The position numbers and the translations under genes were made by a program. A stretch of 64,000 nucleotides of DNA from Novosphingobium sediminicola (GTDB taxonomy: Bacteria; Pseudomonadota; Alphaproteobacteria; Sphingomonadales; Sphingomonadaceae), in assembly GCF_014196525.1 (NCBI RefSeq), contig NZ_JACIDX010000002.1, forward strand, positions 310,001 to 374,000. The letters run 5' to 3'. Below the pieces are notes generated by a model. The model was given only the letters and a program-made list of their open reading frames with translations. It did not search any database and had not been told where the DNA came from. Shown here one piece after another: positions 41,898-51,411 of the stretch; position 1 is the first letter of the stretch; each line of letters starts with the position of its first letter.

Positions 41898-43490
41898 TCA
41901 CATCCGAAACAGGCCGAAGGACGGGCCTTCGGGCATGGGGGCATTGAGCGCGGCGGCCAGAGCAAGGCCCAGCACATCGCGCGTCTGGGCCGGGTCAATC
42001 ATGCCATCATCCCACAACCGCGCGCTGGCATACCATGGGCTGCCCTCTTCCTCATATTTGGCGCGGATCGGGGCCTTGAAAGCTTCGGCCTCCGCCGCCG
42101 TCCATTGGCCAGCATCGCGGTGGACCGTGGCCAGCACGCTGGCGGCCTGTTCGCCGCCCATCACCGAAATGCGCGCATTGGGCCATGTGAAGAGGAAGCG
42201 CGGCCCATAGGCGCGCCCGCACATGCCGTAATTGCCCGCCCCGAAACTGCCGCCGATCAGCACGGTGATCTTCGGCACGCTGGCCGTGGCCACGGCGGTG
42301 ACGAGTTTGGCGCCGTGGCGGGCGATGCCCTCGGCCTCATATTTGCCGCCCACCATAAAGCCGCTGATATTTTGCAGGAACAGCAAAGGGATGCGCCGCT
42401 GGCATGCCAGTTCGATAAAATGCGCGCCCTTGACCGCGCTCTCGCTGAACAAGACGCCATTATTGGCCAAAATCGCCACCGGCATGCCATGAATATGGGC
42501 AAAGCCGCAGACCAGCGTCGTGCCGTAAAGCGCCTTGAATTCATGCAACGCGCTGTCATCGACGATACGAGCGATCACCTCACGCACATCATAGGGCGCG
42601 CGGACATCCTGCGGGATAATGCCATAAAGTTCGGCCGGATCGTAACGCGGCGGGCATGGGGGCTGGCGATTGACCGGCGCGGCGCTTGGCGGGGCCAGCG
42701 TGCCGACAATATCGCGCAGGATGGTGATCGCATGGTCGTCATTTTCGGCCACATGATCGACCACGCCCGATTTGCGCCCATGCAGATCGCCCCCGCCCAG
42801 TTCCTCGGCGCTGATGATCTCGCCCGTCGCGGCCTGCACCAGCGGCGGCCCGGCAAGGAAGATCGTGCCGCCCCCGCGCACGATCACGCTTTCATCCGAC
42901 ATGGCCGGAACATAGGCCCCGCCAGCGGTACAACTGCCCATCACACAAGCGATCTGCGGGATGCCGCGTGCCGACATCTGGGCCTGATTGTAAAAGATGC
43001 GGCCGAAATGATCGCGGTCGGGAAAGACCTCGGCCTGATGCGGCAGATTGGCTCCGCCGCTGTCGACCAGATAGATGCAGGGCAGATGGTTTTCGGCCGC
43101 AATCTCCTGCGCGCGCAGGTGTTTTTTCACCGTCATCGGGAAATAGGTGCCGCCCTTGACCGTGGCGTCATTGGCCGCGATCATCACATGACGCCCAGCC
43201 ACACGCCCGATCCCGGCCACAATCCCCGCCCCCGCCACATCGCCGCCATACAGGCCATGGGCGGCCAGTTGCCCGATTTCCAGAAACGGGCTGCCCGGAT
43301 CGAGCAGCCGGTCGATCCTTTCGCGCGGGAGCAATTTGCCGCGACCGACATGGCGTTGCCGCGCCGCCTCGCCCCCGCCCAAGGCCGCCGCCGCGACATC
43401 GGCGCGCAATTTCTCCGCAAGCGCGCGATTATGTGCCTCATTGGCGCGGAAGGCTTCACTGTCAGCGGCGATCCCGCTTTCCAGAATCAT
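41898..43490 (-). CDS. liuB: 3-Methylcrotonyl-CoA carboxylase beta (carboxyltransferase) subunit
   Basis: 530 residues, the usual length. The MCC-type N-terminus has [20 protein letters not shown], then [20 protein letters not shown], characteristic of methylcrotonyl- rather than propionyl-CoA carboxyltransferases. The C-terminal half keeps the [16 protein letters not shown] oxyanion loop. Its ATG overlaps the isovaleryl-CoA dehydrogenase stop by 4 bases. Confidence 0.92.
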   Translation of the reverse strand: MILESGIAADSEAFRANEAHNRALAEKLRADVAAAALGGGEAARQRHVGRGKLLPRERIDRLLDPGSPFLEIGQLAAHGLYGGDVAGAGIVAGIGRVAGRHVMIAANDATVKGGTYFPMTVKKHLRAQEIAAENHLPCIYLVDSGGANLPHQAEVFPDRDHFGRIFYNQAQMSARGIPQIACVMGSCTAGGAYVPAMSDESVIVRGGGTIFLAGPPLVQAATGEIISAEELGGGDLHGRKSGVVDHVAENDDHAITILRDIVGTLAPPSAAPVNRQPPCPPRYDPAELYGIIPQDVRAPYDVREVIARIVDDSALHEFKALYGTTLVCGFAHIHGMPVAILANNGVLFSESAVKGAHFIELACQRRIPLLFLQNISGFMVGGKYEAEGIARHGAKLVTAVATASVPKITVLIGGSFGAGNYGMCGRAYGPRFLFTWPNARISVMGGEQAASVLATVHRDAGQWTAAEAEAFKAPIRAKYEEEGSPWYASARLWDDGMIDPAQTRDVLGLALAAALNAPMPEGPSFGLFRM

Positions 43491-44632
43491 CGGCCAACTC
43501 CGATCAATTCGCGCCCAATCAGCATCCGCCGGATCTCATTGGTCCCCGCGCCAATATCGAGCAATTTGGCATCGCGCAGAAACCTCTCGACCGGCCAGTC
43601 TTTGGTATAGCCCGCCCCGCCCAACGCCTGCACCGCATCCAAAGCCACGCGCACCGCATTCTCGCTGGCCAGCAGGATCGCGCCCGCTGCGTCATGGCGC
43701 GTGGTGCGTCCCGCATCACAGGCCCGCGCCACCGCATAGACATAGGCCCGCGCGGAATTGAGCGCGACATACATATCCGCCACCTTGGCCTGCATCAGTT
43801 GAAACGCGCCGATAGGCTGGCCAAATTGCTGGCGTGTGCGCACATAGGGCAGGACCACATCGAGACAGGCCTGCATGATGCCAAGCTGAATGCCCGCCAG
43901 CACCGCGCGCTCATAATCCAGCCCGCTCATCAGCACCTTGACCCCGCCATGCAGCGGCCCCAGCACATTCTCGCGCGGCACCTCGCAACCGTCAAACACC
44001 AGTTCAGCGGTGGGCGATCCGCGCATCCCCATCTTGTCGATCTTTTGCCCGATGGAAAAACCCGGCATGGTCTTTTCGATCAGAAAGGCCGTGATCGCCT
44101 CTCCCGTCTTGGCATAAACCACCAAAGTGTCGGCATAGGCGGCGTTGGTGATCCAGAATTTCGTGCCGTCCAGCACATAGCCCCGCTCGCTCTCCCGCGC
44201 GCGCAGCTTCATCGAGACGACATCCGACCCCGCCCCGGCCTCAGACATGGCCAGAGCGCCGACATGCTCGCCCGAGATCAGGCGGGGCAGATAGCGCGCC
44301 TTCTGATCCTCATTGCCCCAGCGCGCGATCTGGTTGACGCACAGGTTCGAATGCGCGCCATAGCTCAGCCCTATCGAGGCCGAGGCGCGGCTGACCTCTT
44401 CGCAGGCCAGCACATGTTCGAGATAGCCCAGCCCCAGTCCGCCCCATTCCGGCGCCACCGTGATGCCATGCAGGCCCAAATCGCCCATCGCGGGCCATAA
44501 TTCCTCACGCGGGAACCAGTCCTGTGCATCAATCCGCGTCGCCAGCGGGGCGATGCGGGCGGCGGCAAAACGCGCCGTCGTATCCCGGATCATCTGAGCA
44601 TTCTCGCCCAGCGCGAAATCGAAATCGGCCAT
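43487..44632 (-). CDS. liuA: Isovaleryl-CoA dehydrogenase
   Basis: 381 residues from ATG 44632 (a GTG lies one codon earlier). Acyl-CoA dehydrogenase signatures [13 protein letters not shown] and [20 protein letters not shown]. The catalytic Glu sits in [11 protein letters not shown] at residue 241, the helix position specific to isovaleryl-CoA dehydrogenases rather than the late Glu of short-chain enzymes. First gene of the leucine operon; it oxidises isovaleryl-CoA to 3-methylcrotonyl-CoA with FAD and ETF. Confidence 0.9.
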   Translation of the reverse strand: MADFDFALGENAQMIRDTTARFAAARIAPLATRIDAQDWFPREELWPAMGDLGLHGITVAPEWGGLGLGYLEHVLACEEVSRASASIGLSYGAHSNLCVNQIARWGNEDQKARYLPRLISGEHVGALAMSEAGAGSDVVSMKLRARESERGYVLDGTKFWITNAAYADTLVVYAKTGEAITAFLIEKTMPGFSIGQKIDKMGMRGSPTAELVFDGCEVPRENVLGPLHGGVKVLMSGLDYERAVLAGIQLGIMQACLDVVLPYVRTRQQFGQPIGAFQLMQAKVADMYVALNSARAYVYAVARACDAGRTTRHDAAGAILLASENAVRVALDAVQALGGAGYTKDWPVERFLRDAKLLDIGAGTNEIRRMLIGRELIGVGR

Positions 44633-44734
44633 CACGGGCCTCTCCTGCGTTTATATCTTTACGCGGAGTCTATCACCGATCCGGTTGTTTGCGATTTCTA
44701 TTTCAGGGGCAAAAGCGATGGATTATTGCGGGAA

Positions 44735-45604
44735 TCATTGATCTCTTGATGGAACCGGCACGATGATGAAATGGTCATGCACCGCCCGCGTGTCCGGCAC
44801 ATCCAGCTTGGCCCGGAAACCGGCCTGCAGCTCGCGCAATTGCGACACCGGCATTTCCAGCACATGTTCATCGGGGTGAGTCGGGGCCTCATGGCCATAA
44901 TCGCGGCCCGGCGTGCGCGTCATTTCGATATGCGCGCCCAGCAAGGCGCGAACCCGATGGGTGGCGGCAAATTTCACCACCCGGTCCACACTGGCCCGCG
45001 CCTCATCCATGAAATTGACCGGCACATAGAGCCGCCCCGGATAAAGCGAATCCCCCGAGAGCAGGATGGCAAGGCGCGGATCATAATACATGGCCGCCGC
45101 CTTTTGATGGCCAGGCGTGGGGATCACGCTGATGACGCGCCCGCCCAGATCGAGGCGGCCGATGCCGTCGGGCCAATGCGCAATCCCGAAGACGGCGGCG
45201 ACATCAGAGGGCGCCGTGCCAACCACCACCGTATCGGGGCGTTCACGAAAGGGGGCGTCACCGGCAATATGGTCGCCGTGGCTGTGGCTATGAGCCACCA
45301 CAAGGGGAATTGCCCGGCGGTGATGCGCGGCCAGCCAGCCCTGTATCACACGGTCCACCACCGGGCGGATCACGCCCCCCTGCGCGCCGGTATCGACCAG
45401 CAGGGCGCGATCATGGCCAAAAATTAGATAGAGAAAGGGCGCCTCGAAATTGGTTTTGACCGATTGCCGGATGACATAGGTGTCGCCATCAAGCGCCTGC
45501 ACCTGCGCCACCGGTTCGGCGCTCTGCGTGCCATCGATCCAGCGTTCCTTGAACAGCGGCGGATTCAACGCCTGCGCCGCGATCAGTGCGGCCAGCGCTA
45601 TCAT
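44735..45604 (-). CDS. MBL-fold metallo-hydrolase
   Basis: 289 residues. The metallo-beta-lactamase motif HSHSHGDHIAGD (~residue 105) and later zinc ligands in TPGHQKAAAMYY and LLGAHIEMT are visible. The N-terminus (MIALAALIAAQALNP) is hydrophobic and could be a short signal or anchor. Most relatives are hydrolases of lactones, thioesters or phosphoesters. The start overlaps the stop of the sterol-desaturase-like gene (ATGA), so the two are coupled; function unknown. Confidence 0.82.
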   Translation of the reverse strand: MIALAALIAAQALNPPLFKERWIDGTQSAEPVAQVQALDGDTYVIRQSVKTNFEAPFLYLIFGHDRALLVDTGAQGGVIRPVVDRVIQGWLAAHHRRAIPLVVAHSHSHGDHIAGDAPFRERPDTVVVGTAPSDVAAVFGIAHWPDGIGRLDLGGRVISVIPTPGHQKAAAMYYDPRLAILLSGDSLYPGRLYVPVNFMDEARASVDRVVKFAATHRVRALLGAHIEMTRTPGRDYGHEAPTHPDEHVLEMPVSQLRELQAGFRAKLDVPDTRAVHDHFIIVPVPSRDQ

Positions 45605-46470
45605 GCCTTTTCCCCGCGCCGCGCCTTATAGGCATCGACCAGCGGAACGAAGGGAAACACCGCCTGCTCGATGATAGACAGGCGCTTGCGCTCATCCTGC
45701 CCGACCACCGATGCCTCGCCCTCACGGAATGTGCCGAAAATGCGGTCAAAGATGATCAGCGAATTGCCGTAATTGCAGCGCGTATCCTCATAGGGCACCG
45801 AATGATGCAGGCTGTGATTGCGGATCGTGGTGAAAAAGAAGGAATAGAAGAAGGGCGGATTGGCCGCCACATTGGCATGGGCATAGATGGCGATCGCCGC
45901 ATTGACCGAAATCGCGCAGAATTTGGCCGTCGGCGAGAAGTCGAAAAAGGCCAGCACGCTCAGGCTGATGAGGAACAGTTCGATGGGATTGCCGACCGAT
46001 CCCTTCATCGCGTTCAATTGGGTAATATGATGATGCGGCGCATGGGTAAGCCAGAAAGGCGTCGAATTATGCATCAGCCGGTGCATCCAGTACTGGCCGA
46101 ATTCGATGATGGCCATAACCGAGACGACCTGCACCAGAAAGGGCAGACGCCCGGCCCAAGGTGTGGCGATGCCCAGCGCCTTCTTGGCCGCCATCAGCGG
46201 TTCTTCGGCCGCCACATTGGTCACCCATGTGATGACCGTTGCCCCCAGGATGACATAGAACAGATCGGTGGCAAATTCGCGCCAGTCCATCCGCCAGCCC
46301 TCGTGCCGCTCGAACAGGAATTCCAGCCCCAGCACGAAAGCGGTGGTGATCGAAGTCACCCAGACCAGCGTATATTCATTGGCCAGCCACGCGGCCGGAC
46401 CAAACATCCAGAAGCAGACAATGGCAACCAGCGTGGCGGGCGGCAGAAGATTGACGAGATGCTGTTTCAT
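45601..46470 (-). CDS. Sterol desaturase/fatty acid hydroxylase family membrane protein
   Basis: 289 residues from ATG 46470 (a TTG start at 46491 is possible). Several membrane helices and the di-iron His clusters YWMHRLMHN, APHHHITQ and RNHSLHH, the pattern of the ERG3/fatty-acid-hydroxylase superfamily. Enzymes of this class hydroxylate or desaturate lipids, carotenoids or sterol-like compounds with O2. Clearly paralogous to the protein encoded at 63004 (shared GQYWMHR, NPIELFL, SLHHS and FDRIFGT blocks). Confidence 0.86.
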   Translation of the reverse strand: MKQHLVNLLPPATLVAIVCFWMFGPAAWLANEYTLVWVTSITTAFVLGLEFLFERHEGWRMDWREFATDLFYVILGATVITWVTNVAAEEPLMAAKKALGIATPWAGRLPFLVQVVSVMAIIEFGQYWMHRLMHNSTPFWLTHAPHHHITQLNAMKGSVGNPIELFLISLSVLAFFDFSPTAKFCAISVNAAIAIYAHANVAANPPFFYSFFFTTIRNHSLHHSVPYEDTRCNYGNSLIIFDRIFGTFREGEASVVGQDERKRLSIIEQAVFPFVPLVDAYKARRGEKA

Positions 46471-46502
46471 GACAGGCAAACCCTGATCCAATGGTCCAGA
46501 GA

Positions 46503-46528
46503 TGCCGGGCCAAGACGATGGCCCGGCA
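46503..46528 (-). terminator. Hairpin after the second TonB receptor gene
   Basis: Perfect 9-base arms TGCCGGGCC and GGCCCGGCA around an 8-base loop, 8 bases beyond the stop of the receptor on the minus strand. No clear T-run. Confidence 0.55.
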
Positions 46529-46536
46529 AGGCAAAT

Positions 46537-48945
46537 TCAGTAATGGAAGCGCAGGTCCACGCCCACCTTGCGCGGGGTCAGCACGCCTTGCGCGTAATAG
46601 CGCTCCACAACCCCGGTGCGGGTCTGGTTGTACGAGCTGACATCATTGCTGATCGAGGTGATCGCATATTTGTCGAAGATATTGTCGGCAAACAGCGCCA
46701 CATCAAAGGCGGGCGCATGATAGGTGACGGCGGCGCGATGGGTGACATAGCTGGGGATCACCTCGCCATTGCCGCGCAGGCCGATGCGGGAATAGACATT
46801 GCCCTTGAACACGGCGGCCCAATTGGCCTCGATGCTGCGCCCCTCGCCCAGCGGATAGGTATAGGTAAGCTGCGCGCTGCCCGAATGCTTGGTCGATCCG
46901 GGCAGGCGGTCGCCCGCAAAGACCGGGTAGGCCACGCCCTGGCTGACCACCACATTGTCGGCGTCCTGCGTCAGATGGGCGTCGGTATAGGAATAGGTGC
47001 CGTTGAACACCAGACGCGGGGTGATGCGGAATTGGCCGGAAAGATCAAAGCCCTGCGAAACCGCATCCTTGGCATTGACCGTCACGCCCACCGCGCCGTT
47101 GACCGTCTGGGTATCGACCTGAATATTCTTCCAGTCGATATGATAGGCCGACAGCGTGAATTGCAGGCGCCGATCCAGCATCGAGGCGCGGATGCCGATT
47201 TCGGCATTGTTGGTCTTGTCGGGCTTATAGAGCAATTCGTTGGGATAGGCGCAGACGTTCTGGCCCGGCGGCACATTGCCCGGCGAGAAGGTGCAGGGCG
47301 CCACCCGGTTCACATTGCCCGTGCGATAGCCGGTGCTGTAGGTGGCATAGACCAGCAGGTCCTTGCTGAACTTATAGGATGTGTTGGCCTTCCACACCAC
47401 GCCATCGGCGCTGGTGTTGCCCGAACGGATGCGGCTGGGGTCGAACTGGATCAGCGGATAGGGCGTGCGGGTCAGGCCCCCGCCGAACAGCGGCGTATCG
47501 GTGCCGCCGGTGGCAAAGGCGTCATATTTGAAATAGCGCAGCCCGCCCGTCACCTGCCAGCCTTCAGTCAGGTGATAAGTCGCCTCGCCATAGACTGCCT
47601 TTTCCTTGGTCCGCGTGTTGACGAAGGAGATATATTCCAGATCATCCGGGCGATAGACCCCGGCGAAATTGGCGAAACCAGGCGTATGCTCCTGATAGTT
47701 TCGGTAATTGCGCAAGTTGTTGTAAAACCCGCCAATCACCCAGCTGATCGGCCCGCCATGGGATGAAACCAGCCGCAATTCGCCGTTGAACTGACGATAG
47801 TCCTCGTTGGTGTCATTATACGAGGAGAAGGAAGGAAACGCCTCATAGCCGTAATTCAGGTCGAGCAGCAGATCGGTGTTGTCGGCATGGGTTTTCAGGT
47901 TCTGGTTGGTATAGGCGCCCGTCGCCACCACCTGCGCAAAGCCGAGGTTGAAGTTGAATTCGGCGGCGAACAGGTCCGCCTTGCGCGTGGTTGGCTCCAG
48001 ATAGCGCCACGGGCCTTCATACTTGTCCGTGCCCAGAACCCCCGCGCCCGTGGCCTGACGGCCCAGCGTCTTGGTGATCTGATGCGCATAGGTCAGATAT
48101 AGCTTGGCCGCCGGGCTGGCTTCCAGCAGCAACTGGTTGCGGGTGGTGAAAGTGTGCTCATAGTTCACCCCTTTGCGGAAGGTGAAATTGTTCACGTAAT
48201 CGGTGGAATTGCCAAAGCCGCCCTGCGCCGCCGTGGTGCCGCGCACGGGCTGCGGATCGGACACGCCGGGGTTTTTCAGCAGGTGGTTGTAATTGATAAA
48301 GCCCGGATTATCGTAATAACCCACCGTCGAGCGCAGCGCGATATGGTCGGCCAGAATGGGTATATTGACCGTGGCATCAGCATTCGCGCCGAAATCGGAG
48401 CTGTGCGACTGGGCAAAGCCGCGCGCGTGGAGATCCACCGTGAATTTGTCGGTCGTGGGGCGATTGGGCATATAACGCACCGCGCCCGCCAGCGTGCCAA
48501 GGCCATACAGCGTGCCCTGCGGCCCCTGAAGCACTTCGACGCGGGAAATGTCGATCAGTTTGAAATCGAGATAGAGCGGCACTTCGCCCAGATAGACGCC
48601 CACGGCCGTTTCGTAATTCGATCCCGTGGCGCTGGAATCGGACGAGGAAATGCCGCGCATCACGATGTTGCCGGTCGATTTGGGGCCGGTGTCATTGACC
48701 GTGATGCCCGGTGTGAACGCGGCCAGCGCCTTCACATCGTCGATCCGCGCCTTGGCCAATTGGTCAGAGCCCAGCGCGCTGATGTTGATCGGCGCGTCCT
48801 GCAAGGTGGTCTGGCGGCGCGTGGCGGTCACCACAATGTCGCCGCCATTGGCCGGCGCATCGGCATCGGCGGCAAAGGCAGAGGTCGCCGTGCCCATCAG
48901 AATGGTGGCGCAGAGCAATGTTTTGCGGGTCGATTTCCTGGTCAC
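46537..48945 (-). CDS. TonB-dependent outer membrane receptor (divergent from guanidine operon)
   Basis: 802 residues from a GTG start at 48945, chosen because AGGAGG lies 5 bases before it; a longer TTG-started frame adds no plausible sequence. Signal peptide ends at TSAFAAD; plug begins GGDIVVTATRRQTTLQ, with IVMRGISSSD and VEVLQGPQGTLYGLGTLAG; the barrel ends GVDLRFHY. Ligand unknown. Its promoter region is shared with the guanidine operon, and each direction has one TATTAC-N14-GTAATA repeat, so it may belong to the same regulon. Confidence 0.87.
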   Translation of the reverse strand: MTRKSTRKTLLCATILMGTATSAFAADADAPANGGDIVVTATRRQTTLQDAPINISALGSDQLAKARIDDVKALAAFTPGITVNDTGPKSTGNIVMRGISSSDSSATGSNYETAVGVYLGEVPLYLDFKLIDISRVEVLQGPQGTLYGLGTLAGAVRYMPNRPTTDKFTVDLHARGFAQSHSSDFGANADATVNIPILADHIALRSTVGYYDNPGFINYNHLLKNPGVSDPQPVRGTTAAQGGFGNSTDYVNNFTFRKGVNYEHTFTTRNQLLLEASPAAKLYLTYAHQITKTLGRQATGAGVLGTDKYEGPWRYLEPTTRKADLFAAEFNFNLGFAQVVATGAYTNQNLKTHADNTDLLLDLNYGYEAFPSFSSYNDTNEDYRQFNGELRLVSSHGGPISWVIGGFYNNLRNYRNYQEHTPGFANFAGVYRPDDLEYISFVNTRTKEKAVYGEATYHLTEGWQVTGGLRYFKYDAFATGGTDTPLFGGGLTRTPYPLIQFDPSRIRSGNTSADGVVWKANTSYKFSKDLLVYATYSTGYRTGNVNRVAPCTFSPGNVPPGQNVCAYPNELLYKPDKTNNAEIGIRASMLDRRLQFTLSAYHIDWKNIQVDTQTVNGAVGVTVNAKDAVSQGFDLSGQFRITPRLVFNGTYSYTDAHLTQDADNVVVSQGVAYPVFAGDRLPGSTKHSGSAQLTYTYPLGEGRSIEANWAAVFKGNVYSRIGLRGNGEVIPSYVTHRAAVTYHAPAFDVALFADNIFDKYAITSISNDVSSYNQTRTGVVERYYAQGVLTPRKVGVDLRFHY

Positions 48946-49124
48946 TTTGCCTCCTGTTGTGTCAAATGCCAATCAATCGGACGCATTTCTCCCTCGCCAC
49001 CCGACAAGGCGGCGATCGTGCGACCACTTTGTGGCCTTCCCTCAATTCTTCGATGCACATCTGGCTATCGGCAACGCAATCGCCGCGCTGCAGCATCATT
49101 GCCGACATTCTCATAACGCTATGG

Positions 49125-49152
49125 ATATTACTTAAGCCGTCAAGCGTAATAT
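49125..49152. promoter_or_regulatory. Inverted repeat ATATTAC-N14-GTAATAT (operator candidate, receptor side)
   Basis: Perfect 7-base arms with a 14-base spacer, 180 bases upstream of the TonB receptor start. It has the same core (TATTAC/GTAATA) and identical spacing as the repeat at 49417-49454. Long-spaced repeats of this kind are bound by NikR-type tetramers (E. coli NikR site: GTATGA-N16-TCATAC), and a NikR-like gene lies in the adjacent operon. Confidence 0.65.
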
Positions 49153-49416
49153 TTCTGCGGTCTTTCAGTATGAAATCGCTTCTTGCTGCGCTGCAGAAAA
49201 CCGCGATTTCCCAACCTTTCGCCGTCTTTCAAACCCCGGCGTCGCTTCCCGTTTTTCCGATGCTGCGCCGCGCCACTATGGCCGAATCGCAACACCTGTT
49301 ATCCTGCCCATTGCCGCGTCCGACTCGCCTCAAACCGGGCATTTCTCCCCATTTCGGCCCCATCCTCGCCGCATTTGGACCCGCAGGGTTTAACCCCATT
49401 TCGGCCTGCGCCCTCT

Positions 49417-49454
49417 GCGCATTATTACGAACATGTGGTTTGGTAATAATGCGC
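49417..49454. promoter_or_regulatory. Inverted repeat GCGCATTATTAC-N14-GTAATAATGCGC (operator candidate, operon side)
   Basis: Perfect 12-base arms with a 14-base spacer, ending 51 bases before the start of the first operon gene. The right arm includes a -10-like TAATAAT. Shares core and spacing with 49125-49152. No T-run follows, so a terminator is unlikely. Probable binding site of the NikR-like protein encoded at 52166. Confidence 0.7.
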
Positions 49455-49505
49455 TAGCCTCCCTCTCGACTGCGGAATTGCTGCAATGCAAAGGGGAAGC
49501 GAGCC

Positions 49506-50591
49506 ATGTTGAGGAAGATCGGAAAAGCAGCCGCCATGGCAGGCGCCCTGATGGCGGGAACCATGCTGCTCTCCTCCTGCTCGCCCTCGACCAAGGCGCC
49601 CGAGGCGCGCAAAGAATTCAACATCGGCTGGTCGATCTATGCCGGATGGATGCCATGGCCCTATGCCCAGCAGGCCGGGATCGTGAAGAAATGGGCCGAC
49701 AAATACGGCATCAAGATCAATATCACGCAGGTCAATGATTATGTCGAATCGGTCAACCAGTACACGGCGGGCAAATTCGACGGCGTGACCGTGGCCAATA
49801 TGGACGCGCTGACCATTCCGGCTGCAGGCGGCAAGGATACCAGCGCGATCATCGTGGGCGATTACTCCAACGGCAATGATGGCGTTCTTCTGAAAGGCGC
49901 GGACAATATTGCCGCGATCAAGGGCCGTTCGGTCTATCTGGTCGAACTATCCGTCTCGCATTATCTGCTGGCCCGCGCGCTGGGCGAACACGGCATGGCG
50001 ATGAGCGATGTCAAAACCATCAACACATCCGACGCCGACATCGTGGCCACCTTTGGCAGCCCTCAGGCCAATGCCGCCGTCACATGGAACCCCCAATTGG
50101 CCGTGATGAAGGCTCAGCCCGGCGTGAAGGCGGTCTTCACCTCGGCCGATATTCCAGGCGAAATTCTTGACCTGCTGGTGGTGGATACGGCCACGCTCAA
50201 GGCCAACCCCAACCTTGGCAAGGCGCTGACCGGGATCTGGTATGAGACGGTTGCGCTGATGAAGCGTCAGGATGCGCAAGGCAAGGCAGCGCGCGCAGCT
50301 ATGGCCAAGCTGGCCGGATCGACGCCCGAGGTCTTCGACAACCAGCTCACCACCACCTATCTCTACGATCAGCCCAAGGCCGCCGTTGCCGCCACCACGG
50401 ATCCCGCACTGGTCACCACCATGACCCGCGTGCGCGATTTCAGCTTCTCCAAGGGATTGTTCAAGGGCGCGGCCAGTGCCGATGCGGTAGGCATGTCCTT
50501 CCCCGGCGGCAAGGTGCTGGGCGATCCGGCCCATGTCACGCTGCGCTTTGACCCCAGCTATATGGCCATGGCCGCCGACGGAAAATTGTAA
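49506..50591 (+). CDS. ABC transporter substrate-binding lipoprotein (TauA/NitT type, guanidine operon)
   Basis: 361 residues. Lipoprotein signal with lipobox LSSC (Cys 25). The mature protein is a class of periplasmic binding protein related to TauA/SsuA and NMT1: NIGWSIYAGWMPWPYAQQAG, DYVESVNQYTAGKFDGVTVA and AVTWNPQLAVMKAQPG. Relatives are encoded with 'urea carboxylase' operons and are expected to bind guanidine or a related small cation. First gene of an operon; GGGGAAG lies upstream of the ATG. Confidence 0.86.
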   Translation: MLRKIGKAAAMAGALMAGTMLLSSCSPSTKAPEARKEFNIGWSIYAGWMPWPYAQQAGIVKKWADKYGIKINITQVNDYVESVNQYTAGKFDGVTVANMDALTIPAAGGKDTSAIIVGDYSNGNDGVLLKGADNIAAIKGRSVYLVELSVSHYLLARALGEHGMAMSDVKTINTSDADIVATFGSPQANAAVTWNPQLAVMKAQPGVKAVFTSADIPGEILDLLVVDTATLKANPNLGKALTGIWYETVALMKRQDAQGKAARAAMAKLAGSTPEVFDNQLTTTYLYDQPKAAVAATTDPALVTTMTRVRDFSFSKGLFKGAASADAVGMSFPGGKVLGDPAHVTLRFDPSYMAMAADGKL

Positions 50592-50595
50592 CGCC

Positions 50596-51411
50596 ATGCG
50601 CTGGGTAAACCGCCAGATTTCGCGCAGTGACAGGCTGTTATGGGGCGCTCTTCCCATCCTGCTGCTGATGTTGCTCTATATTTTCGCCGCCGCCGAGCGC
50701 CATGCGGCCAACCCTTCGGACAAGATCCTGCCGCTGCCCTCAGGGATGGCGCAGGCGATGTCCGCGCTGATCTTTGAACGCGACATGCTCTCGGGCCAGT
50801 TCCTGTTTCTGGCCGACACACTGGCCAGCCTGCAACGGCTGGGCCTCGGGCTGGGAATTGCCACGCTGGTGGCGCTGGTGTTGGGGCTACTGCTGGGGGC
50901 TTTGCCGCCGGTTCGCGCGGTGCTGGGGCCTTTGGTCACGGCGATTGCGGTGATCCCGCCGATTGCCCTGCTGCCGGTCCTGTTCATTGCGCTGGGGCTT
51001 GGCGAAACGGCCAAGGTGGCGCTGATCGCCATCGGCGTCGCGCCGGTCATGCTGCGCGATATTGCCGGGCATGTTGCCGCCCTCCCGCGCGAGCAGATCA
51101 TCAAGGCCCAGACCTTGGGCGCGGGAAGCTGGCAGATCCTGATCCGCGTCGCCCTGCCCCAAGCCATGCCGCGCCTGTTTCAGGCGGTGCGTCTGGCGCT
51201 GGGGCCGGCTTGGGTGTTCCTCATCTCCTCCGAAGCCATCGCCTCGGATGTCGGCCTTGGCTACCGCATCTTCCTCGTGCGGCGCTATCTCTCCATGGAT
51301 GTGATCATCCCCTATGTGGCGTGGATCGCGCTGCTGGCCATTGCGATGGATGTCGCGCTGGCATTGGGCTCGCGCCGCTGCTTTCCCTGGGCACAAGGAG
51401 CAAACCATTGA
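50596..51411 (+). CDS. ABC transporter permease
   Basis: 271 residues from ATG 50596, 4 bases after the binding-protein stop. About six membrane helices. The family's cytoplasmic loop EQIIKAQTLGAGSWQILIRV (~residue 172), followed by LPQAMP, is the EAA motif contacting the ATPase. Similar to SsuC/TauC-type permeases. The end overlaps the ATPase start. Confidence 0.87.
   Translation: MRWVNRQISRSDRLLWGALPILLLMLLYIFAAAERHAANPSDKILPLPSGMAQAMSALIFERDMLSGQFLFLADTLASLQRLGLGLGIATLVALVLGLLLGALPPVRAVLGPLVTAIAVIPPIALLPVLFIALGLGETAKVALIAIGVAPVMLRDIAGHVAALPREQIIKAQTLGAGSWQILIRVALPQAMPRLFQAVRLALGPAWVFLISSEAIASDVGLGYRIFLVRRYLSMDVIIPYVAWIALLAIAMDVALALGSRRCFPWAQGANH

Larger units (their letters stand above)
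48946..49505. promoter_or_regulatory. Divergent control region, TonB receptor / guanidine operon
   Basis: 560 bases with no convincing gene. It contains the receptor's ribosome-binding site, two interrupted palindromes (49125-49152 and 49417-49454) and a 13-base direct repeat CCCCATTTCGGCC (around 49350-49362 and 49394-49406). No guanidine riboswitch pattern is seen. A 179-codon plus-strand frame crosses it but is low-complexity and overlaps the receptor start. Confidence 0.6.

Noticed and set aside
40100..41947. Very long open frame opposite the carboxylase alpha gene (similar shadows at 2425-3969 and 985-2274)
   Set aside because: High-GC third-position bias opens antisense frames; translations are Arg/His/Pro-rich with no domain pattern.
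44735..45604. Metallo-beta-lactamase resistance gene
   Set aside because: The HxHxDH motif defines only the fold; coupling to a sterol-desaturase-like gene and divergence from known lactamases argue against resistance.
48918..49457. 179-codon plus-strand frame in the divergent control region
   Set aside because: It overlaps the TonB receptor start, has no recognisable protein features and crosses both operator candidates.
49380..49505. Possible guanidine-I (ykkC) riboswitch before the guanidine operon
   Set aside because: A CGCTAG string is present, but the downstream conserved loops are absent and only about 50 bases remain before the start codon.
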